From assembly GCA_036898135.1 (NCBI GenBank), contig CM072527.1, forward strand, positions 32,290,727-32,354,726: a DNA stretch of 64,000 nt, read 5' to 3'. The stretch comes from Oncomelania hupensis. Its lineage: Eukaryota > Mollusca > Gastropoda > Littorinimorpha > Pomatiopsidae. Positions 30,531-41,038 of this stretch are shown here, piece by piece (position 1 is the first letter of the stretch; each line of letters opens with the position of its first letter). The notes under the pieces are model-generated. The model ran no database searches and was not told where the DNA came from. It worked only from the letters and a program-made list of their open reading frames with translations. The translations under genes were made by a program, and so were the position numbers.

Positions 30531-31454
30531 GTACTGTGACGGTGGGTCTATTGTTGCTGGGCTCTGGACAATGGAATGCTATTACCCACTCGTCTATTGT
30601 CGATGGGGATCGCTAGTAAATCTCCATGTGACTTAACTTAATACATTTATATGTTTAGCTCGGTCTGTGTTTAGGCTGGGGTACAGAGATAGAAAGAAAA
30701 ATGGTAAAAGATCACTGTCACACCAGCTCTCACACGGCTATGAAACATAGGTAGTCCAGCCACTTGATAACAGTAAATATCACACATTTATTTCCTCCAC
30801 TCTATACACGATCTGCTAAGTACAATACTAACTTAAAAGTTCAAATGTCAATTTGAATGGTTCGCTTCTTGATAGTTCTAGGCAGCTACTGTATCATCAT
30901 CGCGCACTGGATGCTTTCTGCCCTAAGGGTCAGAGTTCTGGAAGAGTGGACTATTGTGGTCCGTAGATAACAGTTTTGGTGCACTGAGTGAATATGCACT
31001 TAGCCATTGTTCGAAGAGCTGTGTGATGGTTGATTCCTTGATGAGCTGTGTTGGTGTGGATTCTTCTCCTTGTTGCTAGACTGGTGGGCTCTCGTCGCGC
31101 ATTGCTTGAGATGCCTCGGCAGGCCAACGTTCAGTGACGACTTGTTCTTGTCTTTCGCCTGGTTGGGCTCACGATACGATGCCTGCTCGTCTGTAACATA
31201 TGAGACGAAATTCTGCACAACCTTGTATATTAGGTGTGTGCAGAGCGTCTCACTGATTAGCTCCACATCTCTATATATAATCAACGAACATTCTGCTAAG
31301 TCCGTGGTCCATTGGAATCTCCACTCTAATTTCCTATACATATATAAATATAAATCATGGCTAACTATACACATAGAGAAAGAATTAATATTATACACAT
31401 TCTCTGGTACAGCCACTGGTCTGCAAGCATACATATAGGTTAAACAACAGTGGG

Positions 31455-34400
31455 CATTACATTACATGGTTATTGCTTTAGGTCAAGCGGACTCTTCCGA
31501 GCCAAATCAGGACCAGAGAGACGTAATCTTAAAATATTATAAAATGTTTCAAATCTTAAAAAAAACAAGCTTGTTACTCTTAAATACCCAAACAAACTTT
31601 CACATGACACCTCATTAAAAGTCTTCTTTAAAACTGATGTATTAAAAATATGTTCTCTTCCTTCAATCAAATCACTAAATTCAGTCCTATCAATAAAATC
31701 CAAACAAAACAAAACATGACGACATGAATTATATACGATAAAACAAACCAAAAATGAAACAGCTGTTGACCATTACATACCTTAAAAATCTCTTTGAAAG
31801 GTATTGAACCAAAATACGTTTTTCTTTCCTCAATCAGATCAGCACATTCAGACATGAAATGGCGAACAGAAAAGGATTGATCACATGCAAAGCACCATAG
31901 TGGTTCTTCTCCTTTTAAAAGGAAACTGTGGGTGACATAAGTATGCCCAATATGAAGGCGAGACAAAACTGTTTCTTCTTTGCGAGTGGATGCAAAGTTA
32001 GGCAAAGAATCTGACAAATCGGGAAGAATTTGAAATAATTTGTTGTTGATATGGTTAGACCAGTCAGTCTGCCACAGTCGTTTACAATAAGATCCAGTCA
32101 TACAACATAGGTCAGAGTAGGGCACAAACTGGAAAATCTCTGGAGGGAAATCGAGATGCAGAGCATCTTTAGCCGCTTTGTCCACTGCAATATTGCGGCG
32201 GATGCCCATGTGACCAGGGACCCACATAAAAACTATTATTTTTACTCTCAGAAACAAGTTGTGTATGGAGGTCATGGATCTCTACCAGAAAAGGGTGTGA
32301 TATCGTTCTCGTGGAAAGAGCCTGGAGTGCTGACTGTGAATCGGAAATGATTAAAAACGAGGTTCTTTTGGATTGATAAACTTGTTTCAGACCTAGATGA
32401 ATTGCCTTGAGCTCAGCTGTATAAACAGAACAAAAATCAGGTAAACGCTGTTGCAAAGGCTGGTCTAAGTGTCTCCCGGAGACCGACGCAGCAGCAACTG
32501 AATCTCATTTTTTTGATCCGTCTGTAAAAGGTTTTTCATATCCTGGGTATAAAGCACACTGTTCTAAATAGAGCTGGTTATAGACGGTTTCAGATGTATT
32601 GTTTTTGAGGAAAGCGGACAATTGCCAATTAATGTTTGGGATACATAATTTCCATGGGGGAGCTTCAGTCCGAAGCTCATCATCGTTGATGGAATCAACA
32701 TTGATGCCTGCATTTTCCAAATGAGCCTGCATTCTGATGCCAAACGGAGGAATTGTATTAGGTTTGACTTCAAATTTCTGAACAAAATCTGGGTTAAAAA
32801 CACAGTCATAGGCGGGGTTCATGGGATCAGTTTTTAATTTTAAATAGTAATTCAGGGACAATTTTGTACGTCTCAGCTCAAGCGGGGGTTCGTTAGCTTC
32901 CACGTAAAGGCTTTCACAAGGGAAGGTGCGAAAAGCACCCATAGCAATGCGTAATGCCTGATGAGCAACTGGATCTAACATTTTAAGATAAGATTTTCTA
33001 GCAGAACCATAAACAATGCAACAATAATCTAACTTGGATCTAATTAAAGAACGATATAACAGCAATAAAGTTTTCTTGTCAGCTCCCCAGTCTGTACCAC
33101 TGATAACCTTGAGCAAGTTGCAGGCCTGTTGACATTTAGTTTTCAAATCTTTCAGGTGAGGAAGGAAGGATAGCCTTTGATCAAAAATAACACCCAAAAA
33201 TTTGACTTGTTGGACCGTCTTTATTGGAGTTTTAGTTCAAGTTCAAGACACTTTATTACCCAATGAATTAAAAATACATAGGATTTGGTTTTGGTGATGC
33301 GGTAAAACATTCAGTCCCTCTGCAACAACAAACAACCTTCCACTGGACATTAAAACATTAAAATACTCTAATAGAGAAAGTTATTTTAAGGAGTAAAGCA
33401 CAGGCGCACGCCCACTCGCAACCCTCACACGGACACGCATACTCACGCATACCCGCATGGGTATCTAAATTAAAACGTAATGAGATAAAATACATTAAAG
33501 AATCAGAATTGCACCACTAACACATTATTGCAACTAATAAATTGGCGTTTAAGTATAACACCTCATGCTATGTGGATAACTGAGGACACTGGTACCGAGA
33601 GGGCAGCCTCGGGGAAGAAGCTGCGTCTAAACCGGCTAGTTCTAACTTTTAGTGCTCTGAAGCGTTTGCCTGACGGGAGGAGCTCGAACAGATGGTTGGC
33701 TGGATGGGATGGGTCGCCAGTAATGTTGCTGGCCCTTCTTGCCAAACGCGTGCTGTATGAGGACGCGAGGGATAATAAATCGCAACCTATGATTTTTGCC
33801 GCGCGTTTCACAATTCTTTCGAGTTAAAATTATTGAGGGTAATATGAGGATCTTGAATAATTCCTCGGTGCTTGTAAATTCAGTTTTTGCTTCAGAAAAT
33901 GTATAACCATTTTGTAAAACCCAGTCTTCAACGGCATTGACACATAACTGTAGCTGACGTTCTGCAGATGCCAAGGTTTTACCTTTGGCTACTAATGCAA
34001 AATCGTCAACAAACAAAGAATTGTCAATTCCCCGTTTAACAGAACGAACAATATTATTTATTTTAATATTAAACAGCAAGGGAGACAAGATGCTACCCTG
34101 AGGCACTCCCATCTCCTGTTCCCTCGTATCTGATAAAGATCCCCCAACCTTGACCTGAAAAATTCTGTCCGTTAGAAAATTGGATATAAACAGAGGTAAA
34201 TGTCCCTTCAAACCCATTTCTTGTAAATCTGAAAGAATGCCATATTTCCATGTGGTATCATAAGCTTTTTCCAAATCAAACATGATGGCAACGACATGTT
34301 CATCCTGGACGAAAGCGTTACGGATAAAAGTTTCCAGTCGCACCAGGTGGTCAACAGTACTTCGACCACTTCGAAAGCCACATTTAGTATTGGATAATAC

Positions 34401-34464
34401 ATGATTCGTTTCCAGATACCACAGTAAACGGGAATAAACCATTCTTTCCAGCGTCTTGTATAAG
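31455..34464 (-). mobile_element. I/Jockey-group LINE with RT and RNase H, disrupted
   Basis: Flanked by CAACAGTGGG (31445-31454 and 34465-34474), a 10-bp target duplication in the solo LTR. On the minus strand, RT runs from 34535 to about 33845 with MFDLEKAYDTTWKYG, GVPQGSILSPLLFN and the catalytic SLFVDDFAL. After a secondary insertion come 33197-32505 (SKLDYCCIVYG ... FTDGS) and RNase H pieces (AELKAIHLGL, ISDSQSAL, MWVPGHMGIRRN) with several frame breaks. The C-terminal Cys/His motif (WCFACDQSFSVRHFMSEC) follows. The 3' tail (about 31455-31518) is the same tail as repeat A, with (ATTAC)n. The 5' end with endonuclease is missing. Confidence 0.85.
33230..33835 (-). mobile_element. LINE 3' fragment inserted in the RNase H LINE
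   Basis: On the minus strand it encodes RAAKIIGCDLLSLASSYSTR and DPSHPANHLFELLPSGKRFR, then RTSRFRRSFFPEA. This C-terminal domain follows RT in another non-LTR family. It ends in a (TTGAA)n-type tail (GTTCAAGTTCAAGACACTTT on the plus strand). A similar tail lies beside exon B of the minus-strand gene (62936-62960). Confidence 0.75.
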
Positions 34465-35018
34465 CAACAGTGGGTCCGTAAGGTATACAACATGGCGTCA
34501 AAACCGGTTGTGTTCGCCACGTGGTCACGCAACATTGGACTAACAATTCAAGTATAAGCATAGCAAATTTTACAAACATAATTCAACAATAATATCAATA
34601 CATCACGATGAAACAAAAGTATGTTCATTTACCTTTTTGGCAATGTCAGGCCGTGGCTAACTTGACTGAATAGAGTTTTCAACAAGTCCTGCTTTCCTAG
34701 TCTTTCAGTGGAGAGATTTCTTAGAGCTGAGCTCCGTACTCTAGGCAGTTTGAACGCAGAATGACCCTCTACCTAGCCTCTGCCTAACCAGATAGAACTG
34801 GTCTACCTAATCTCTCTCTGTCCCGATTGGCCGGACTCTGCTATAACGTAAGCTGGATGATGTCATGGCCTACTGCGCTCTATCGTCAGCAATAGAAATA
34901 TGTAGCACACAACAGTACTTCTATCGTCTGCTACAGACTAACATTAATCTTAGTGTTACAACTGACTAAACAAGGCAAAAGCTTAAAATGTGCTGTGTAA
35001 ATCTGGCCTCTTGTTATA

Positions 35019-35163
35019 AGTACACAACCATTCTTCTCTAGGTACATTATTGTATCTAAGTCACACATAGTACACAACCGTTGGTCTCTAGATACATTAT
35101 TGTATTTAAGTCACACATATTACACAACCGTTGTTCTCTAGGTACATAATTGTATCTTTGAAA
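35019..35163 (+). repeat. 50-bp tandem repeat, about three units
   Basis: Units of about 50 bases: AGTACACAACC..CTCTAGGTACATTATTGTATCTAAGTCACACAT with small changes. The sequence left of the solo LTR (CTATGTCACACATAGTAC) has the same unit end, so the LTR landed in or beside this array. Confidence 0.8.
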
Positions 35164-35207
35164 CTTTGGAACTTTATCACTTTATTCTTTAATTTCAAAC
35201 ATCATCA

Positions 35208-35720
35208 TCAAACAATATTAAATAAGGCTCCAAGCCCAGGTAGGGGAGAGGGGGGGGGAAGGACCGTGGGACACCACAGACGATCGTTCAACCAGCGTAC
35301 TCCATCTTTTTCTGTCATGTCCTTAGCAGTCCTCGTGGCTTCACTCCGTGTCAAGCCAGTCCATTCTCGAATGTTGTCTTCCAACATCTTTTTATGTTTC
35401 TTCATCTGCCTTCTTGCATAGTACCTTACAGGATGGTCTTTGCAAGACCTGAAGCTCTGTATGTGGCTAAACCATCGTAGTTTCCGTTTCTTCACCACTG
35501 TGAGCAAGTCCTTGTGTTATCCAATGGCTTGTGTGATCGTCTGTCGGACTTCGTCATTGGGGATGTGCTGAGTATAGGAAATGCCCAGAGGTCTTCTGTA
35601 GCATCACATCTCCATGCTTTTTATTCTTCTTTGTAGGTCTGCGGTGAGAGTCCATGTTTCACAAGAGTATAGGAAGATGGAGATGACAAGGAAGCGCATC
35701 AACCTTACCTTGGAGTGTAG
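35208..35720 (-). pseudogene. RTE-like LINE C-terminal fragment
   Basis: On the minus strand: FLYSCETWTLTADLQRRIKS (about 35690-35625), then KKRKLRWFSHIQSFRSCKDH, DNIREWTGLTRSEATRTAKD and a stop near 35208. These are the standard C-terminal motifs of RTE-type pol proteins (YGCETWTL, LRWFGHV, REWTGL). One in-frame stop and the missing RT core make it a relic. Confidence 0.75.
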
Positions 35721-35779
35721 ACTGATGTCCCTGTCTTTCACACACACACACACACACATGCGTGTACGAGGTGTAAAAT

Positions 35780-36190
35780 GGGGTAATTTGACCTACTTCG
35801 CGCTCCTTAAGCGCCGAATTAGGTCAAAATTGTTAAAAAACACAGCTAGGATAAGGAATTTTCCTCGACGATTAGGGATAAGGCAGTGCCTCGACGATTA
35901 GGGTAAGGCACCCCTTCAAGAAAAGGGTTAGGGCCAGGGCTAGTTGTAGCGCTGCAACTAGCCCTGACCCTAACCCTTTTGTGGAACGGGTGCCTTACCC
36001 TAATCGTCGAGGCACTGCCTTACCCTAATCGTCGAGGAAAGTTCAAAACTTGACCTAGATCCTCCCCTATAGGCGCGGAATTAGGTCAAACTTTTTGAGA
36101 AAACTGTGCTCTAAAACGTACTTTTTTTGAGCAAAACTTGACCTACTTCGCGCTCTATAGCGGAGGAAATTCGAAAACGGGATGGAAGTT
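35780..36190. repeat. Large foldback with flanking direct repeats
   Basis: 35861-36039 is a near-perfect palindrome with arms of about 90 bp (CCTCGACGATTAGGG repeated twice per arm, AAAAGGGTTAGGGCCAGGGC) and centre near 35950. Outside it, GCCGAATTAGGTCAAA (about 35812) and GCGGAATTAGGTCAAA (about 36077) are direct repeats, each near GACCTACTTCGCGCTC or a variant. Related sequence (GCGACGAATTAGGTCACG and AGGGTTAGGGCAAGGGCTAG) occurs at 18090-18320. No transposase. Confidence 0.8.
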
Positions 36191-36383
36191 CTCCGTCCCG
36201 GATAGAGCACTCCCTTGCACTAAAAACACTCCCATGCACTACAACTGCACTCCCATGCACTAAAAGAGCACTCCCGTGTACTTAGAACAAATGAGGAACG
36301 GCAGACAAACGGGGAACGACAAAATTACCTCATTTAGTACTAAAAAAGGCAAATTTCGTTCCTCATTCGTGCCGTTTTACAGG

Positions 36384-36699
36384 TACACACACACACACAC
36401 ACACACACACACCCACCCACACACACACACACACCCACACACCCACCTACACACACACAGGCACGCACCATAGAATAATCTGAAGCTACCTGCTGTAGGT
36501 TCAACTAAATGTGGTGGAGCTGTTGGATTTTGCGTATTCATTCCAGACACAACAAGCGAAGGCCTGAGTACCAGCCCTAGCACAGCCTAATGACAGCAGG
36601 GTCAGGGTCGCCACTTTCTCTCCGCAGCAAACCCTCAACCTCCTCCTTCAAATACAGCCTAAAAACTCATCTATTCTCGTCTTCCTTTGCGCATGGTGT

Positions 36700-36738
<39 letters not shown>

Positions 36739-36760
36739 TGTGTGTGTGGGGAGAGAGGGG
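36384..36760. repeat. (CA)n and (GT)n microsatellites
   Basis: (CA)n with CCCA variants at 36384-36470 and (GT)n at about 36700-36745. The sequence between has no supported gene. Confidence 0.9.
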
Positions 36761-38640
36761 TAGGGGGGGGCGTGAATGCACGCGCGCGGCCCTAGCTATG
36801 AGAGAACAGGAGGTCTTTTACAACAATGGTCTGTTCCGCATGGTTTCTACCAACCACATCTGGTAGCGTGCATAACGATATAGGCTAAATAGATTTCCTT
36901 TTTTTTTCTCATCTTTTTCTATTTCACGAATCCTTTTAAAGTCTTCTTTTTTTTCTTTTTTAAAATCGTAATGATTCTCCTTTTTGGTGAGTTCATGCGT
37001 GAGAATTGCACTGCTTTTAACAGGAAAAAGCGCTTTATAAATTTAAAAAAATGTATTACTAGCTAGTCTAATCAAAGAGCTTCTTACGGAAAGAGGGGGA
37101 ACTTCCATTATGTCATATACAAAAATGCGAGACGCTCTCACGGATTATTTCCCTTTGCTCGGGCTGGCTATATTTCATCATCTGCTATATGAATGATCTG
37201 TGCGTGGTAACTTATTGAGCCTATGCCATTGCAAAAGAACATTTTTATGGCAACGTTTGCAAAAACCAAACTTTTAACCATCATTATTATTAACATTCCG
37301 CTACTGCTGTCTTTTTTTTTTATTGTTTACTTATTGACATTTATTAGGTGCTTTTATGCTGCTTATGTGTGTAAGCACATAAGCAGTTTGACGAAGCCAA
37401 ACTGCCAATCTGACATCTACTTTTGAAATATAAGCACAAATATAGTCAAAGAACCTAGCAATAACGTAAACAGTGAGCGACCTGTTGAACGTAAACTGTC
37501 AGCAAGCAAACTGTTTTGGATTTAGCACATAGGTATAACATGAATTATTCAAGCCGCTCTAGGCCTACATAAACACAAAAAAATGAAGTTTTTCAATTGC
37601 AATTTACCTTTCTTTGTCTCTTGGAAATTTAAAAAAGGACTTGCCAACACAACTTTTCTTGTATCTGGCATTATGGCAATTGATGGCTGTGTAAAAGTCA
37701 CCGCCCTGTTTCACTCAGTCGCCTTTTGACTTTCTGCCACGAACCATTTTCAGCATGTCGACAAGGGAGCATAACTCGTACCTTTCGTCTCGCGGTTTTG
37801 TACCAAGTTCTCCCTCTTTCTATCATTAAGCTCTTTGGTCTAATCCTTCTTCTACTGGACTGCCAGAAGACCCTGATTAAAAATAAAATAAATAAATAAA
37901 TAAATAATATATTATAATAAAATACAGATGTTTGCATTGTGAAATCAAACCAAAACAACTGCACATTCTGCTTCTATTTGCTCTTAAAAACTGGATAAAC
38001 GATTTCTAGGTCTAGTAATTTTTGCAGTTTGCTACTTCAAGCCTAAACACGGTTGGTCATTCCTCACACATCCTGAACGCAAAGAGATCTAATCTAATGC
38101 AATGGGATGGAAGCAAACATGGAGGGTGATATAAGATTACGTCATCAGAGAGTGAAAGATCTATGTTAGTCCTAGCAAGCCTACGTCACTGGTCAATAGG
38201 CTAACTGGTTATCAAAACTACGCTAAGCTCTTCAAAATCCAAATTAATGCAGAATTTGACGTCATTGAACACATACAAATGTGCAAGGGTCAGAACCCTA
38301 ATATCCTGAAGTTTTACAGGAATCTTGTTCAAAAACACGAGGACTCCGGCTAATAAAAACATTAATTAAAAGGCTGTGTGGCATAATGGCATTCAAAGTT
38401 TGAGGAGGGTGGACATGGAGGAGAAGGGAAACGTGTATGCGTGTCTTGTTGTAGGGCGCGCATGTTGTGTGTGTGTGTGTGTAGACTTGTTTACACGGCG
38501 TTATTTGGACAAACTAGTGAACATCAACATAACTTATTTTGACAGCCCTCATTGTTTTGACATCAAACCAATGATCCGTTAAAGTTAGGGCTGTGTTAAG
38601 GTAAGGGTCAAGGTAGGGGATAGGCCTACCTAATGTCCCT
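36761..38640. other. Unassigned intergenic stretch
   Basis: AT-rich with no supported gene. About 37015-37045 has a CTTTTAACAGGAAAAAGCGC then TTTATAAATTT SINE-tail relic. Confidence 0.4.
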
Positions 38641-38644
38641 GTGC

Positions 38645-38711
38645 TATGTTGTGTGTGTGTGTGTGTGCGTGTGCTTGTATCATATGAAGGAGGGGAGAGA
38701 AGAGAAGGGGG

Positions 38712-38756
<45 letters not shown>

Positions 38757-38790
38757 TGCGTGTGTGTGTATGTGTGTGGGCGTGAACTAT
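38645..38790. repeat. (GT)n microsatellites
   Basis: (GT)n at 38649-38670 and 38713-38780, interrupted by a GA-rich spacer. Confidence 0.9.
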
Positions 38791-39607
38791 GACAAAATAG
38801 AAAACGACGATGACGATACTGACAACGACGACGATAACAATGATGGTATGACGACGACGAAAACGTTGATGACGCCCACAGCGACCAAAATGATGCACAC
38901 ATTTTGTATGTGTACAAGTTTATTTGAACAAACTTCTTGGTTAGGTTCTAAAATAGCAAATTGCACAAAAACCCAACCCAATCCCCAAAAATTAATAACA
39001 TACACAAAAGTGTGTAGAGATTTCAATGCTGAAACGCAATAGGATTAAAAGCACTCGAAAATAATATTTAGATCTAGATCTATGTGCAGCACATCATACA
39101 GCCAAGGCCTATTTCTATCCACTAATATAAGCAACAATTGTCAACTATGGGCGCTTCAGTTGAATTTATTTTCAATGGTATCACTTATATTATTAGGCCT
39201 CGGTTTTAAGTACCCTTTACATGTCCTATATAAATCTGTACGTTTATCATGAATACAATTCTGTTTAAACCAAAACAATCAACGCCAGTTCCTTTAAAAT
39301 AATACTAATCCTGTGTTCCTTGTAGGCTATTTTTCATAAAAGCTTTGGCACCCGAGGTGGTATACCCGGGCTGGTATAACCTTTCTGAATTGGTACGGTA
39401 GTCCCATAGGTATCAACATTCAGTTTGATTTGTCCCATTTCCTTTTGTCCAAAACATCATCGTCATCATCATTACTAACATCTTCGTCAGCACTACCATT
39501 AAAATTCTACTTCACCATCTTTAGGCTATCATCATCATCCTCATCATCATTTATCATCGTCGTCGTTGTTATCTTCATCGTCCTCCACTTCCTCTTCCTC
39601 TTCCTCA
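38791..39607. other. 3' flank of the minus-strand gene
   Basis: It follows the stop codon at 39608 on the minus strand and probably includes the 3' UTR. On the minus strand the first about 170 bases are GAT/GAA-rich. No confident polyadenylation signal was picked. Confidence 0.35.
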
Positions 39608-40398
39608 TCATTTCTTTGGGCTGCTTTGCTGTAACTGAGCCCTGACACGAGCCATAGTGGAGGACGACACGGAGTCGGCCTCTTTAATGCTGTCTAAATA
39701 CTCGGACCCTCTGCGTTGACGCAGATCGCTGGGAATGCTGACAAAGGAGAACGACGACGATGCGGCTACTGGCGGCGGGACCGCATGCTCAGCTAGCAGC
39801 GTGGCCGACACCTCTTTGGTCAGCGGGCGGTGCAGGATCAGCGACGAGCTGGAACCCACGACGCGCATAGAATCCTTGCTAATCGACTTCATTGAACTGA
39901 CCGCTGGGTTGGACGACGTGGTAGAGATCCGCTTGGCGCTGCGTTCCTTGGTCTGATCCATCAGCTTCTTCTCTATCTCTTTCATAAACATCTCGCTGCT
40001 TAAGGTCGATAGAGGGGGCCTAGGGCTGACACTTGGTGAAAGCAAATGGCTGGTGCTGGGGAGGAAGGCTTGCTTGAGTGACGGACGACTAGAGTAGAAA
40101 GGCATGCTCTTGGGCGGCAACTTCCGCATGTATATTTCAGGGTGCACGGGGGAGTGAATACCGATGGGGGAGTGAATACCGATGGGGGAGTTTTCCTTCA
40201 CAGGGATGTTGCTACTAAAAGCCAAATGACTGCCGGGAATGTCATAAGTGCCCTTGGATGATACGGACGCCTCAGAGTTCGCGCAGTTGTCGTGGTTCGT
40301 GGATTGGCTAGTGGTCGAGAACAGTGACTCTAGGCTTTTGGCGCGCCAACCGTGAGGCATCCCGAACACCGTGCTGTGGCTGTTTGGCATCACGAACT
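39608..40398 (-). CDS. Unknown Ser-rich protein, exon D (last exon)
   Basis: 263 codons including TGA at 39610-39608, plus two bases completing a split Glu codon. Acceptor CGCTTGTTGCAG|AGTTCGTGATG is in the phase required by exon C (1+2). The product is Ser/Pro-rich and mostly disordered. It has a twice-repeated SPIGIH motif (residues about 70-80 of the exon), a short helical charged stretch MFMKEIEKKLMDQTKER, and the ending ARVRAQLQQSSPKK. GC is about 55 per cent against AT-rich flanks. I recognise no domain, and no function can be given. An upstream AG (exon start 40417) is in frame only with a phase-0 donor. Confidence 0.75.
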
Positions 40399-40404
40399 CT
40401 GCAA

Positions 40405-40935
40405 CAAGCGGTCTACTCTGCAACAACAGTTACACTCTAGAACAATACTCACACACTATACCACAGCCAGTCAATTCTGCAATATTAGTCTCTCTGGAAC
40501 AGCCAACAGTCACATTCTACAACTACAGTTACATGGACTCTGTACCAACAGTAAAATTCTGCTGCTACAGTCACACTCTGCGACAACAGTCACACTCTGC
40601 AGCAACAGTCAACAGTCACAATCTGCAGCATCCATGCACCACAATAACAATCCCACTCTGCAACAACAATCACACACTGCAATTCCAGTCACACTGTGCA
40701 ACAACAATCACACTCTGCAACAATAGTCAACAGTCACAATCTGCAACAACCACAGTTACGCACTCTGCAACAAATGTCACACTGCAACAACAATCACACT
40801 CTGCAACAACAGTCTCACACTGCAATTCCAGTCACTGTGCAACAACAATCACTGTGCAACAACAGTCAACAGTCACAATCTGCAATAACCGACACAACAA
40901 TCACGTTTTGGAACAAGCAGTCAACACTAGAAAAC
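40405..40935 (-). repeat. Minisatellite of splice-acceptor-like units beside exon D
   Basis: About 25 imperfect units based on plus-strand CACTCTGCAACAACAGT and variants, period about 17-24 bases. On the minus strand each unit reads TGTTGTTGCAG|AGTGTGA, i.e. a pyrimidine/T-rich run followed by CAG. The array runs directly into the real acceptor of exon D at 40399-40400, which is itself a unit of this repeat. Confidence 0.85.
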
Positions 40936-41038
40936 CCCCCCTCCCAATCACTTCCTCCCCCCCCCCTTCCACACACACAAACAGTAATTGTGCCAGCCTA
41001 GCGCGACAAAGAGAACTGAATTGAATTGAGAGAAGAAG

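Larger units (their letters stand above)
30535..35018. mobile_element. Solo LTR (family 2), split by a LINE
   Basis: Ends TGTGACGG..TTGTTATA. The direct repeat AGTAC lies on both sides (30530-30534 and 35019-35023), the 5-bp size typical of LTR elements. Pieces 30535-31454 and 34465-35018 are collinear with 60370-62733. The polyadenylation-like AATAAA is on the minus strand (AAATAAATGTG near 30789), so the LTR probably reads minus. No internal retrotransposon domains remain. Confidence 0.82.

Noticed and set aside
40405..40935. A CRISPR-like array
   Set aside because: Units are short, imperfect and contiguous without unique spacers, in a eukaryotic intron.
40371..41024. A 217-residue Ser/Thr/Gln-rich protein on the plus strand
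   Set aside because: It is the translation of the CACTCTGCAACAACAGT minisatellite. The opposite strand carries the better-supported exon.
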